DNA from: Tetrahymena thermophila SB210
Lineage: Eukaryota; Ciliophora; Oligohymenophorea; Hymenostomatida; Tetrahymenidae
Length of the DNA stretch: 64,000 bases
Assembly: GCF_000189635.1 (NCBI RefSeq)
Contig: NW_002476149.1
Location: 186,001-250,000, forward strand
Direction: 5' to 3'
The notes beneath the pieces were generated by a model. The model saw nothing but the letters and a program-made list of their open reading frames with translations. It ran no database searches and had not been told where the DNA came from. The translations under genes were made by a program, and so were the position numbers. Each line of letters starts with the position of its first letter. Positions within the stretch are counted from its first letter, which is position 1. Below, piece after piece: positions 48,161 to 62,700 of this stretch.

Positions 48161-50797
48161 ATGGCGCACTTATATCCTACAGTAGGAAATTATTTATCGT
48201 AAGCTTTACTTTGGGATAATATAATTTATTTAAAATTTTTAATTATATTATAGAGAGCCCTTGCCTCCAATCCAAGAAGTTAGGGAAGTTTTTTTTGATG
48301 AATAACATTACCATATGGAGATGGAAAAGATGAGAGCTTACCTAAGAGTAAGTCTTAAATTTAAATAGGAAAATAATTAAAATAATTTATTTTTATTTAG
48401 GAAAGAGAAAATACAATATAAACTCAAATGATAGAAATAGATACTTTAGTTAACGAAGTAATTAGCAATAAATTTAACTGTTTTTAAGAATGCATATTAA
48501 AAATTAAAAAATTTTTTAGAATAATTTTTTAAAAAGTGAAGTAAACAGAGTTATAGCTGAGTCTGTTTAATATAAAGACACTTTAAAGCGCATGTATTTG
48601 GTTTATTTAGATCAATAGAAGTATATACACGTAGGGTTTTTTTAAGGTTTTAGAGAGTTTTAAATTTATTTTTTTTATAAAAAAAGTAAATATAGACAGC
48701 AAATGCAGATTTATCCGTGAAATTTGATCATCAAAATGATAAAAATGCGAACTTGTTTGTAATAAAAAATTAATTCAAGACATGTAGTATAAAGAAATTT
48801 AATATAAAAGAACGAAATACAAAATATGACAATGGATAAAGAGGTTAATTTAACAAGATTAAAAGAGGGCGACAAAAAATATCAGTACGATATATAGAGT
48901 TTAACATCACAGATGAATGATAAAAATATAGTAATTAATAATATAAAAGTTTGATATGTTTGCTATTTATTGCTTTTAATTTAATAAGGAATTATCTGAA
49001 ATGAGACGTAAAGTTAATGACCTGATTGAAATAAAAAGGAGATTAGAGGAAGAAACAGGAGCATTACGCTTTAGTTTGGATACTTTAAGATCAAAAAGTG
49101 AAACGGAATTGAGGGAAAAGTAGATAAGAATTGAATAAATAGAACGTACTTACTCGGAAAACAATTCTTTGAAGAACGAAGAAATTCAACATCTAAAAAA
49201 TAAAATAAAAGAATTAGATATGCTACTTCTAAAGAGCACTGAATAAAAGAGAGCTTATTTAGGTGAAATACAAAGTCTCAATAAAGAAGCACTTGATAGA
49301 GTAAGATTTTGAAATACAAATATATTTATGGATTAATTAATTATTCAATTATTTTAAATTTATTAAAGAATTATGAATTAAGCAAGATAAAACCTAATTA
49401 AAGCGGTGCCTTCTTTGAAACTGGCTCTAAAGAAAATATTAGAGGGGCATTTAATCAAAGTGATTACAACAGATTACCTTAAAACCAGGGTGATATTAGC
49501 TATGCACATGATCAGTTTAATGTTGACACTTAACCCTTTAATGCAAGTGGAAGAAGAGGAGTTCACTTTGAATAGGGTGGGGATGGTTTTAATGAAGAGA
49601 GGTAATTTAGAGGTTCTTCAGAATATGAGCTTCCTAACGATAGAAGATAAAACGCTAACAATCAAAGCTATACAAACAACAACAATAATAATAATTAAAG
49701 CTATGGAAATAACAATTAGAGCTATGGACCTTCAAATAATTAAACTAATAATAGAGGTGGCTAGGGTAATAATGGAAAAAATACTGCATAGAACTAAAAA
49801 AGTGATTAAATTATGAATAAAATGTTTAAAGAACCTGCAATTTAAGTATAAGGAGCTTAAAGTTTTATCTAAGAAAGCGGAGATTAAAAGGATAGAATGG
49901 ATAAATTATTAGAAATATCAGAAAATGCAACAAGAAGAAGGTTGATAGATTTAATGTTATAAATGTGGAAAGCAAAGTTTGCTTTATCTATAAAAAATCG
50001 TAAAGGTGGTGTGACTCTGTAAGACGAAAAAAGAAAGCAAGAAAATGACAAGCAATCCGAAAATATGTTATCAAATAGCTTGGCTAGTAAATATTTAAAT
50101 ATATGTTTAAATAAATTATTTTTAACTAAAATTATTTCATAGCTAATCTAGTTGAAATTCTAGCATTTATTAGAAGAAGTTCTGTAGATATTTTATTTGA
50201 ATTGTACCAAAGAAGCATTGACTCAGCTGAATCTAAAAAAATGTAATTTTATGTTCAAGAAATATATTTTAATGATCATATTTTAATTAATTATAGAAAC
50301 TCATTGATTATATTTACAATCAATTTGAGAGAGCTAAAAGTTTAATTTAAGGGACTAAACATAGTTTTAGAAATGTATAACAAATTAATTATTTTACTAA
50401 GAAATTATTTAAAGGAGCTTAAATCATAAAGACCTTCAGATGCCCTTATCCCTAAGGTTACAATCTCAACAGGGTAAATAAACTTATCAATTGTGAAGTC
50501 ATATAAATAAATGTAAAAAATTTATATAGTAAACTATGGAGTAAATCAAACGATGAAAGAGATCTGGCTAATAAATGGATAGAAAGCACATTAAATTAAG
50601 CAATAGAGTAAAAATTAAAAACAAGCAACGAAGAGAAAAATAAAGACATTATTTTCTTATTCAGACTACTTACCCTTAAACATAAAGTCAAGTATCCACT
50701 CTAAGGAACTCCTTTCAATGTAGATTTCGATTTAATGTCTGTCTTAGAGCATAAAATCTGTGATGGTTTTAGAAAAACTGTTGCAAGTGAATTTTGA
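48161..50797 (+). CDS. Coiled-coil protein with Asn-rich middle, ten exons
   Basis: Ten exons, approximately 48161-48198, 48254-48347, 48401-48457, 48520-48630, 48696-48758, 48811-48930, 48988-49300, 49369-50086, 50143-50242 and 50297-50797, give about 704 residues. Residues 25-270 form long coiled coils (EMRRKVNDLIEIKRRLEEE, EIQHLKNKIKELDMLL). An Asn/Gln/Gly-rich low-complexity part follows (repeats of NQSYG and NNNN), then a helical C-terminal domain with LIDYIYNQFERAKSL and FRLLTLKHKVKYPL. No known family is recognised; a structural or ciliary/basal-body role is only a guess. All junctions agree in phase except between exons 9 and 10. There the upstream exon ends two bases into a codon at an A7 run (50235-50241) while exon 10 needs phase 0. 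One more A would fix it, so a sequence error or real frameshift is likely. Exon 7's left edge may be one base off. Confidence 0.7.
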
Positions 50798-51449
50798 AAA
50801 TTAACTAATATTTCATTTTGTTTAACTTATATAAAATTCTATAAATTTTATTATTAATTTCAATAAAATATATTCATTTATTATTTAACCTTACTTTATT
50901 TAATACTTTTTTAAAGTCATTTTTGCTTTTATTTTATTAAATTAATTCAAGTTAAAATATTATGTTTGGTGAGTCATAGCAAAATTTCCTCTTATATTTT
51001 CTCATTTACAAGAAAAGATTAAACCAAATAATTTTTCAAAAGTAGGCTGTTACAATTAGGGTTTTTATTAATTTTTAATTTGGAATTTTAATTGAAAAAA
51101 AATAACTTTCTCTATTCCTATTTATTTTTAAAGAAAGCTTATCTTTTTATTTTAAAATTCGAATAATAATCACTGGCTGTATTAAACAAAATTAGTTATG
51201 AATCCTTAAATTTTATTTTTTAAAATTATTTATTAAATAAAATTTATTATTTTAAATAATGAATTAAAGATATGAATAAAAAATAATTCATTATATTAAC
51301 TAATAAAAACTAATTGCATTAATTTATATTAACGTTAAAGATCAAAAATGTTTTAAAATAAAGTTTAGTCTTGGAAGAAATTATTTTAAATTTAAAATAT
51401 AAGTTACTATTTTTTGACAAAACAAGTTAATTTATGAATTATGTTTATT
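50798..51449. other. Spacer between convergent genes
   Basis: Plain AT-rich 3' flanks; nothing recognisable. Confidence 0.5.
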
Positions 51450-54400
51450 TCATTTGTTAAATTTTGAAAGAACACTGTCCTTTTTAAGCAAGTTTTATTG
51501 ATTTGAAATAAAAGAATTTCTCATTTTAGGAGATTATAATGTGCTCTACCTGCTTCTATTTATAGGAAAATTTTCACTACTACCTTTTTTACTTGTTGTT
51601 TAGGTTAGAAATGAGGCAGCTTAAGCAATAATTTGCTCTTCTTCTGCAGATAAAATTCCTCCTCTTTATTCTTTTTATCTTTACTATATTGCATATTCTT
51701 CTCCCTACTAAAGAATTTTCTTTTAATTTTATAGAAACTCAGTTGTTGGTTCATTAATATAGTAATATAAATAATAGTTAGGATTTGAACTAGGTACAAC
51801 ATCAATTAGATGAATATAATCTTTTATGTTCATATTTTACTTGTTCAAAAAATCTAATTCTATTTGTCTAGGACTCCAACTTTCTTATATGTTCAAGATT
51901 CTCTCTAAATCACTTAAATTCATTTGATTCTTATTATTAACCCATATTTAAAAAGTTCTTTCTATACATTTTGATATGCTTTTTATTTTAGCATAGCCAA
52001 TTACTTATTTTAGTATTTCTAAATCCCAAACGTTCTCTCTACAAAATTAAAATTAATTATAAAAATCTTATATAAAAAAATTAAATAATTCTTAATACTT
52101 TTAAAAATGGTCAAACAATTATTTCAATGTCCATCTTTCCATCCTTATAAATATTACGAGAATACTTTTTAAATAAATATGTGGAAGCTAAGTTTTTTTT
52201 ATAATATCAAAATATGGCATTTAACCACAAGAATCACCTTTTGAGAGGTATGTATAAATTGCTTTTATTTCTAGGTTAGACATTCTGATCTATAATTTTT
52301 ATTTAATTTAAAGATTAAATCTTTTATCTCATTTAAATACAAATTTACTTAAAGAATATTTGCTATTTTTTACAGCATGCAAGGACTATTCAATTTAAAA
52401 GTGCATTCCTTATCAAAGTAAAGAAATAGTTCTATAATATTAATATTTCTCTCATATGCATTCCTTGCCATCAAATGGCAAAATTCATTAATTACCTCAA
52501 TTTAGTACTCTGCCATATTTTATATGTCTATAAATGGATGGTAATTGTAAGGAATTTATAATCCTATTGCAAAATCTTCCACTCCAATACTTTCATTTTC
52601 TTTTGGATTAAACTTAGTCCAAATATACTAAAAGCTGTTTTTATCAAAGGTTAGATAAGTTTATAGGCAATAATCAACGAAATCAGTTGGAGTTATTTTT
52701 AAATTTTCTTCATAAGAGTCAATTTATTTTTAATCTTTACTAAGTTACTTAATTGATTGGAGCATGTCAACTAAATCGAAATCTTTTATCTATTTTTTAA
52801 ATTTAATAACATTTATATTAAAAAAAGAAAATAAGAAAGAAGGCCTTACCTGCATTTAATAAATGAAGATTCTTTTAAAAAGATAAAAAGGGTTGTAAAT
52901 GGTCATTAAAAATTTAATATATTCAAATTAATTTTGAGAGTTCATGAAGAGGAGATAGGCTTGCTCTACAATTTCTTTGGTGAAAAATATATTAATATTC
53001 TAAAGAATATTCTAAAAATCTGTTACTGATGTCAAAACACAATAATGTTAAACATCAACTCTAATGAATTCATGAATAAAATCTATATTTAACTCTTAAA
53101 TATTGTAAATTATACATTCTAAAACTTAATTAAAGTCAAATTCTTCTTTTAAAGCTCCTGGTTTTTCTTTTACAAATTTTAAATACATTTCAGAAAATGA
53201 GTGTTATTGAATTTTTCCATTTATTGAGTTCTAATTATTGTTGAAATAAATGCTTTTTTGGGGAATTTATTTTTTAATATCTAGTTGATCTTCCTATTTA
53301 AAGTTATATCATTTGATTAAATGTTACATTTAAATATTAAATGATAAATAAATCTATTTACAATTTCACCTATTTATTTATTTATAAAAATCAATCAATA
53401 TGTTTATTAAATCAAAATAAAAATTTACTCATCATATCTTTGATCTATAGCTCTTCTACTTTTATTCCTTTATGCTCAAGTAATTGCAACAAATTTTTAG
53501 GTTGTTGAGCCTTTTATTACACTTTGAGGTTGTTCATCATTTATTCAAACCTTATTTAGTGATCAACTTCTTTTCCTATAATAAAACAAAAATGTTAAAT
53601 TTTGCTAAAAAATTAGTATCAATTTAAGCAACCTTCTAAAACACGAATGAATTCATCTTAAGTAACATCTCCATCTTGATTTATATCAAAGGTGGCAAAA
53701 GCTTCTATGCTTTCCTCTGTACTCAGTCTTACTTAAATAACATCAAGTAGTTAGCAGAATTCCTAATAATTTATAGTCTCATTTTAATTTTCATCAAAAA
53801 AGCTGAATAGCTACCCATATGTTAAGTTATATCTTTTTAAATTTGCAAGTAGTCTTTATCTTATAAAACTGATATCAAATTTTTAGAATAAGATATCATC
53901 AACAATCTTATCAACATCTAAATAATCTTGTTCATTCCTTTTAAATATTTAAAATTATAATTTTTTAATCTTTCATTAATAAAATTTATATTGAAGTTTA
54001 GTTAAAAATTATTTTAAATGAACTAAAAAACTATTAGTTTTGTTTAATTTTAGGAATTTTAATAATAATTTAAGCATTTATCTTAATGTGCTTGAAATTA
54101 ATTAAAATTATGTATTAGAACAATGCATTAATATTTTTTTTCATGAAAATAAAAAAGATAATTTACACTCTTTTGTATGAATTAAAAAGCACCTCTTTTT
54201 CAAACTGCTTAATATCGACATTAAGTTCTCTAAGACATTCACAAAAGATGCTAAAAGTTAAGCGATTTCTTGACTTGTGATTAACACTCTTTAATTTTAA
54301 ACATATATCAATACCTCGAGATAAAGTTTATCTCCTTATAGATCTAAGAATAATAGGGATCCTACTCTAAGCATTTTAATTTTAAGAGCTATCTTACTCG

Positions 54401-56476
54401 TATATGACTTTTTCAAACTCTTCATATGATATGGCTCCACTTTTGTCTGCATCAAAAAAATCAAATGTTTCTTCAACAATCGAATCTGAGTATTTAAATC
54501 CAATATGTTTCATCATTTTTATATACTATCCTATTTTAAGCTCTTTTGTTTAGGGATCACTAAAGCTATCATATAAATGCCTTAAAGACATAGATTTTTC
54601 TCCCATGTATTCTTATATTGTCTTAGAAATGTTAGACTATATCATATGGTCTTCAAACAATACTTTTGTGAATTCCTCATAACCGATTTCATTTTATTTA
54701 AGTTTATCAAAATGAATAAATAACTCCTATAAAATTTATAATAATTTTAATAACTAATATATTTCATTTTTAATATACATCAATTTCTTTTGTTTACAGC
54801 TCAAATTTTTGCATTATTTACTTGAACTCATTGAACTAAATTTTCCCATCATTATTCTAATCAAATTACAAGAATAGCTTATTTAGTGTATCTTTATCAT
54901 TTTAATTGAATCTTAACCTAATTTTCTTTAGTAAGTTACTTATTTGTAATTTATCTTCTTTATTTTTATAAATAGCCTATCTAAAAGCATCAAAGGATAT
55001 TTTCTTTTGTTTCTCTATATCCAATCTCTCAAACAAACAAGTAATCAAATCAAAATCTTCCAAATTAAAATAAATATGACTATTTATATTTATTTAACTC
55101 AATCCTTTTTATATAAAATATCATTTTAAATCTTTTACAGCTCCAAATTTTTACAATTAATAAACAAATACCTCTACAAAAATCAATGTAAGAAATAAAA
55201 TTATCATTGTCAGTATCTAGTTGCCTAAAAATAGTCCTAAGATTGATTTACTTTTTTGTCATAATCTACTTCATGTTTGCTCTAAATTTTTTGTAAGCAT
55301 ACTCAATCTCCCCTTTTATTTAACCAATAAAACCCAATAAATAATAAAAAAATACAAAATATATTTACATTCTTATACTTATTCTCTCTTTTCATATCTT
55401 TACTTTGATTGATACCTTTTATTTCTTAATTCTCCTTCATCTTCTAAATCACTGATGTCTAGACAATCATCACTTTAACCATCTGAAATATCATAGTCAT
55501 TCTAATTTTCAAACAAATCTCTCTAAGATGTTTGATTGGAAGATTTAATTATTGAATCTGTTTTAATATTAAATTAAATAAATATTAATTCATCAGTATA
55601 TGAAATTTTACTATCATAATCGATATCATAATTGTTCCCATGATTTTTACTCTTTTATTTTTTATCAAATGTAAACTCGTATGAATCGTAATTTAAATCT
55701 CCTTTATTATTCTTTGGTGAATTATAAGTTCTTTTAAATGTTTTATTAGTTTTATTTAAATATCAACTTTATTCAATTAAATTTATTTACTTTTAATTAT
55801 AATCATCATAGTTGTTATTGTTTTTGTTATTTTTGGGACTACTTCCATATTATTCATAATATTGTTGACTAAAGTTTTTAAATACTATTTACAAAGTTAT
55901 TAAATTTGAAAAATAACGATTACTTTTTTTTATCACTTTTTATTTGTGATTTTTTTGAATATCCATCATATAAATTATCTATAGAAGGCATAAGACTGCT
56001 TTAATTGCTTGTATTTTTAAAGTAGTTTTTATCACTTACTTATAAGCTGTTACTGCTATTATTATTTGATTTTTTTATATATCCATAGTCATTATTTTCA
56101 TTGTGTTTTGTACTTCTTTGACTGTAATCATTATAATTATATTATTGCTGCTATTTCTGTTCACCTAAACTTCTCTCTGACCCTAAGTTACTTATAAATG
56201 GAATAATTAGACTTAAATCTGTTTATTACAAAGTATTACTAATTAATATCAGATTACCCTTCATTATAATTGTCATTTTTTTTATTCAGTTTTTTTAAAT
56301 TTATTGAATATTCATTATAATTATTTTGGTTGTTTTGTTATTTTATTGAGCTACTCTTTTAATTGTTATTATAAATATAATCTCCATAGCTTTAAGAATT
56401 ATTAGCTTAGTTGTTTTTACTATAAATTAAAAATAATAAATTTGAATTCCATCACTAAATAAATTTACCGAGACAT
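51450..56476 (-). CDS. Multi-EF-hand calcium-binding protein, 15 exons
   Basis: Fifteen exons from ATG 56476 to TGA 51450 join to 1,282 residues: 56469-56476, 56240-56419, 56190 down to 55924, 55868-55791, 55730-55369, 55312-55172, 55056-54779, 54726-54193, about 53906-53633, 53575-53429, 53280-52850, 52789-52349, 52289-52238, 52187-52117 and 52034-51450. The first exon codes for under three residues. About 300 N-terminal residues are Asn/Tyr/Ser-rich low complexity. At least six EF loops follow: LDTDNDNFISYIDF, FDQNNDGKIQFNEF, FDKLKQNEIGYEEF, FDADKSGAISYEEF, FDENQNETINYQEF and FDINQDGDVTQDEF. The third and fifth are degenerate; the second, fourth and sixth look calcium-competent. The C-terminal 600 residues are helical with no named domain and a Ser/Gln-rich end. 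The exon 9 left boundary is the least certain. A ciliary or cortical calcium sensor is plausible. Confidence 0.82.
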
Positions 56477-56717
56477 TTTGATTTATTGAAAAACTAACTT
56501 GATTGATTGTTTGTACAAATTATTTAATTTAAAATTGTGTTAAATAATTTAATTAAAGATACTTGATTAATTTATAAAAACTTACAATATGAATTTCATA
56601 GATTTATTTTCCAGTAATTAATTCCTTTATTTTAAAGTATATGTAGTAGAATAAGTAAATTTAATTTTAAATATAAAATATAGATTTATGTACAAAAAAG
56701 TTAACATTTTAATTTAA

Positions 56718-59700
56718 TCAATCCAAAAAAAGTTGAGTTTTATTAATCCTATCCTTTTGCTAATAGTAAGTTTCAAGCATATCAAAGTCACTATCTTCAT
56801 CATCACTTAAGATATCAGATATATTGAATGTCTCATAGCAGTTAATAACATCAAATCCAAATTATCTTTAATTATAAAACAATATTTAAAATTCAAAATA
56901 ATATTTATTAATAAAACAATTATTTTAGAAAAATACCCTGAATAAATTTATTAAAAATAAATTTTTATTTTGTAAAAATAATATCCATTCTACCTTTAAA
57001 TAATAGTTTTATGAAAATAAATGTAGGGTTAGATGTTTTTTATTGATTAATTACAGTAATTTCAAAAATTATGAATTTAAAACAATTTTGAAAATAAAAT
57101 AATTACTAGTTGCTTGGTTTTGATGGTTTAGACGATTGCTATGAGGATTATTATGATGATTTTGGATTGGCTTTAGGTCTAACTTCTAATTGGTTTTATT
57201 CTTTAAATTCTTTAAAGACGAGGTCAAGCATTTCTTTTCTTGAATTAGTAATTAAAGGGAATGAATAGTATGTTGCTGTTGGATCACTATTATTAAATCT
57301 AAATGCTTTATGCTAAATAACTAGGTTTAACTTTTGCATCAAGCTGGCAAAAGTATCAAGCTCCTTTTTGTATTCTTTGATAAATGGTAAAACAGTTTCT
57401 TTCCAGAATTTTGAAAGAGGGTATAAAATGTCAGGGCAATCTACACATCTTTAGAATGTTTTAATCTCGATAAGGCTATGCATTTTTGTATTAAATGTAA
57501 GGTCTAGTTTAATTGATTTAGCAATAGCGTATTCTCTAAATGATTTGATTATGCTTAAACTCTTTTTAGGTATTATGACTGTATCAGGAAGTGCTGCTAT
57601 TTCATAAATCTCTTCGTCTGGGAAAGATCTACTTATTTCAAATTTCAAAGTAGTTTTTATTTATCCAGTTACTGCTTTCACAACGCTTCGCCATCCAGAG
57701 CGACGTGCGCTAACATCTTATTTATCTATATCTATTTCTCTAATCGGGGTACCTCCATTTAGCTTAATTGTTTTAGATCCTGATTTTAAGATTTCATAAA
57801 GAGGAACAGTACCATAGCAACAAGATACTTCAAAGTCAGGTGTTGATAAAACAAAACTTTCATAAAGTTAATTCCTATTGTGATGCGAAAGGTTATTTTA
57901 TATTTCAAGATTTTGAGTTTTTTGGTTACTTAATTTAACGCTTATAACAAACTCAAAACATAGCATAATATCCATGTCTTTAATTTAATCATAATTAGCA
58001 TGTCTAACTAAAATACTGTTATCTAATAAGTTTTCTGCAAATTTAAAGTTCCTATTAAATTTATTAAATTTTAGAGTCAAAAAATATTTCCAAAAAATTA
58101 TACCATCTATCTTCATAGTTGGGGTCCCATTTAACAGGTACTCTGCATGAGTTTCCAAATATTTGATGTTTTTTTGTGTCAAAAAATGAAATGTAGACAT
58201 GTCTGCTCACAATATCTTATACCTTAATTTAATCTTTTGGTATAGGAATTCCAGTTGCTACATCAAATTTTATTTCACAATTTAACTTATGAGGAACAAA
58301 ATACCTATCTATTAACGAGTTATTTCTGAATCTATTATTTATTTCCTTATAATTAAATCTGAATCCTTCATATATATCGTAGTTATTCAGAATTGGCTTA
58401 ATAGTTGAGCTAGGTAGATTAATTCTCTTTTTATTTTTCTTTCTAGTAAAAGAAATTTAAAAGCTGCTAGGAAAATTAGAGAAGAGTGACTTCATATCAT
58501 TAATATTCAATGTCTTAGCTGATCTTATCTAATTTAATAAAAAATAATAAAAAATAAATAAATAAAGCTAAAGTTTATAATTTACATTTAATAGAACATT
58601 AGTTGCAACTCCTGTAAACTGAGAGCCATTACTGCTAACGAAGTATAAAAACTCGTCAATATCAATAGTACCTGATTTGTCAGCATCTATTACTTTAAAT
58701 AGCTCATTTAAATCTTAAGTTGTAAGAATGACACCGAGATTTTGAAAAACTTAGCTTTTTAAAAAATTAAAGAAAAAAAATGATTATGGCAACTAACTTA
58801 TATAATTTTTTATTACCCTAACTATGGCTTATTGAGTAAACGAGTATTATTGATATCAGCTTTTTTAAATTGCATCCTCAAATCTTCAACTATTTCTTCA
58901 GCAGACATAACTTCTTCCATTAACTTTTCACTCACAACTGATTTAAACTCATCAAAAGATATTTTACTATCTTTGTTTGTATCAAATAATGCAAAATATT
59001 TCAAGAGTTCATTTTGACTACAGAATATTCCTATACCTCTTAGCATTTAATCGAATTCTCGATAGTCAACAAATCCACTATTGTCTTTATCAACTTAAAC
59101 AAACATTTTCCTTTATTTTAATAATTTTTAAATTAATTTTTAAAACATTAAAAATAATTTTGAATTAATTTTAGAATATTTTTAATATTAAAAAAATTTG
59201 TATTTATAATACTCTATTTATTTGTTGACATCTTTTGATGCTCTTATCTTTTCATACTACTCTTCTTTTGATGTTTTCTATACAGCATTTCCAAAAAGTA
59301 TAAGCATTTCATTTTTTGTAACAGTACCACTATGATTCACATCAATATAATTGAATAAGTTATAAGCCTATAGAGAATCAATTATAGAACAAGCATTTGT
59401 TGTAATTTATACAAACTCATTTGCTGAAATAATATAGTCTTTTTCTCCAAAATATATACTAATTATTGTTTCAGTATTTCTCTTAAACGTTGCTATTAAA
59501 TCTGCTAAAGTTTATTCTGCCATATTTACATTTACTTCTTCTTTAACATAGCTTCCAATATTTATTCCTTAATTTATCTTTTCTATTTTTTCTTTTTCTC
59601 TTTCTTCTTTTTTTTTTAAAAGCTCCTTATCGTATTTGAGCAATCTACTTAATTCACTTATTAAAATTGGTCCATCACTGCATAACCATCCTATTTTAAA

Positions 59701-62700
59701 AATTTTTATTGAAAGAATGATTATCACTTTACTAACATGAGATATAATTTAAGTATAAAAAAGAATTATAATGAATAGATTTAAATTAAGTTTATAAAAA
59801 TTAAATTTAAGCATTTTAAAAATGATTTATTAAACCTAATTTGTTGATAATTAATTAATTTATTTGTTTATTAGAGTTTAGAATAAAAAAAGATATTTTT
59901 GATAGTTAAAAAAATAAATTTTAAAATAATTAATTACTTGCTAGTAATTTGATATCTTCTTAAGTCTAAAAAATTGAATAGCCATTTCTAAGTGCTTCAA
60001 AAACATCATTAAAGTTTAGCTATCCATTTTTAGCCATAGACTCAAAAGGATCAAAAAAATTATGGTCATTGATGTATTAGCTTAGTTCGTTTACATATTG
60101 ATTAATCTTAATCTTTTCACTTTCATCAAAATTACCAGTTGTGCCAAAGTGCATACTCATAATTTGCTGCTATTATTCTAAGGATTATTTGATATCTCTT
60201 TAATAATCTTTTACTGTTGAAAATATCTTTTTGACTCTCTCTTTATACATCGCTTCAATATCTTTAGCTGAAATATCAATACTCAAATTTAAGGCTACTG
60301 CCAAATCGAATATTGATAGTTTTCCTTTCATTTTTTTACCCCATTCAAATACCAATTCTTCTAACTCCTCTTAAGTAAATTAGAAATTGAATGTTTTTGA
60401 GATTTTCACAAATTCCTCAACTCCCCAATAAACACTTCTGTTTTCTTAATTTTTAAGAGTTTCAAAGAAACTTTTATAGCTTAGCTTATTTGCTTGTATG
60501 ATAAATATCAAGATGGACTTAAATAATTCATCTAAGCTATTTATTTGGAGATTTATAAATTATATTAAAAATAAGCAAGCTAAAATTATTCAATTTACTT
60601 TTAAATGTACTTCAGTAAAAGGATGTATCTGAATTTTCCTGTGTTATCTTTATAAGCATTATAAAAATGATCAAGCTAGTTCTTATCTGGCTGGATATAA
60701 ACAGTTGCAAGAGCTTTTTACAAGTTTTTGACAGAATCTATAGTATAGTCTTTCTTAACATCGAATGTTGTAAATATGTCGTGAAGATTTATACCAAACT
60801 TTATATAGATTGATTTTAATTGTGAAAAAATTTCTTCTGAAGCTTTTTTTAATTCTGTTTCAGACATAACTTCAGATAAGGCATCTTCACCACCCATGAT
60901 AATTGCTTCTGTTCCTAGTAATTCAATGAAATCTTTGACATCTATTGTATTAGAGTTACCTAAAGTAAAAAGCCAACTATTCCAGGCTTCTTACAGATAC
61001 ATTCTGTCTAAATCTAAGTTCATATTCTAATTTAAGAAAATTATTTCGCCTAATGACCTATATTTTTAGTAATAATTACAATTTAGTAAATATTGAGTCA
61101 ATACAAAGATAAATAGGAAATAAGGAAATATACCAATGATCCATGTCAGCTGTCTATGAGTTGCTATTTTCTCTGACTAATTAAAAATATTATTATGGCT
61201 TGAGATTATTTGCTTTGATAGAAAATAACAATATCTACTAAAGTAGACTTGGTGGTTATAAAATTTTTTTGAGGATTGGGATATAGTAGAAGCAACCATC
61301 GTTCCCAAGAGTTGAGCTTTAGAAAAATTAGCCAATATGCTTTTCATCTGCATCGATTCTGAGCTATTAAAATATTTTTTAAACACCAGTAATATAAAAT
61401 TTGAAGTTCTTTTTTTCATCATGTTATGAAAATAGTTAAAAAATAGGTATTTCATCTTCTTATGCTGATTTTACTATTAATTTAATATACTAATCTAAAT
61501 TAAATTATTCAAGTCCTTCTCTTCTTATAGTTGATGTTGGCTAAACTTTAAATTTAACGATTGAAGACGAACGAAGTGGGCTACCAACTTCGCTATTTCC
61601 AGGGCTAAAGTTTTGAAATTCTACCATACTATCTAATCTATTCATAGATTATAATCCTTTCTACTTTGTTTAAATATGCACTTACCTTTACATTTATAAA
61701 TTATTTTTAATAAAATAAAATTAAAATTATTTTTACTTTAATTAACTGTCATTGTCTATATTTTATTTGGGAGCTTTAGGGTCAAAATTAGTGGTTTACA
61801 TTAAGTTATGAATGTTATTATAATTCATTTTTTGTTTTTGATAATAATTTTAGCTAATTAATTGCTGCAAAGACATCTTATTTGAGTAGGTCTTACCTTC
61901 AATAATAGCCCTAAATTCATTTGAATTAATCTAGCCATCTTTATTTAAATCAAAGACTTGATATGCTTCTTTCAATTCATCATTTGAAAGAAATATTTGT
62001 AAATTTTCTAACATCTAAGCAAATTCATGCAAATCTAGCATTCCATCCTTTTTTTCATCAAATAATTCAAACAATTTGTCAGGCTCTGTCTTATATTTCT
62101 TGCACATTTTAAGAATTTTTTCTTGAATGTCCTCAATGTTAAAAACTTAACTAATCATCCCATTAATAAAGGCTCTTTTTTTTTTTAATTTACAAAAATT
62201 AAACAAGAAAATAAACTCAAAAATATTTTACATGTAATCTAGCTCTTTTTCTTTGTTATTTGAAAAGAATTTAAAAATTGCTTCCATTTCAATTGGTTTG
62301 ATTTCAACACCATACTGTTTTAGTAATTTTACCCATACATGATAAGGGATAGTTCCTGTTTTGTGAATATCTCTGCTTTTCATAGCTTCTTCAATATCAA
62401 ATTCAGCTTAAATAATTGCTCTTCTAATACCTCTGAGAGCTTTATTTATATCAATTTTACATTCAAATATTTTGCTTTTAAACTCATCTATCGAAATAGT
62501 AAAATCCTTATTTTCATCTAAGTAGCAGAATAACTCCTCTAATTATCCTTAGTCAAAGTGAAAGCTTAGATCTCTCATCATTTTTTTAAACTGTTCAAAA
62601 TTCATAATGCTATTTTCTATGTATTGTTGCTAATCCATCACATACCTCTTAAAGAAATATTCCATAGGAATATTTTAATTCTTCAAATATTCAAATATCT

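Noticed and set aside
49406-49816. 136-codon frame in the coiled-coil gene
   Set aside because: It is a shadow: the other frame gives the Asn/Gln-rich segment that joins both neighbouring exons in phase.
51770-51800. tRNA B-box-like GGATTTGAAC
   Set aside because: It lies in coding sequence of the EF-hand gene, with no A box at the right distance and no cloverleaf pairing.
51605-51805. Alternate minus-strand frame at the end of the EF-hand gene
   Set aside because: It overlaps the last exon in another frame. The chosen frame continues the upstream exon in phase and ends at TGA 51450.
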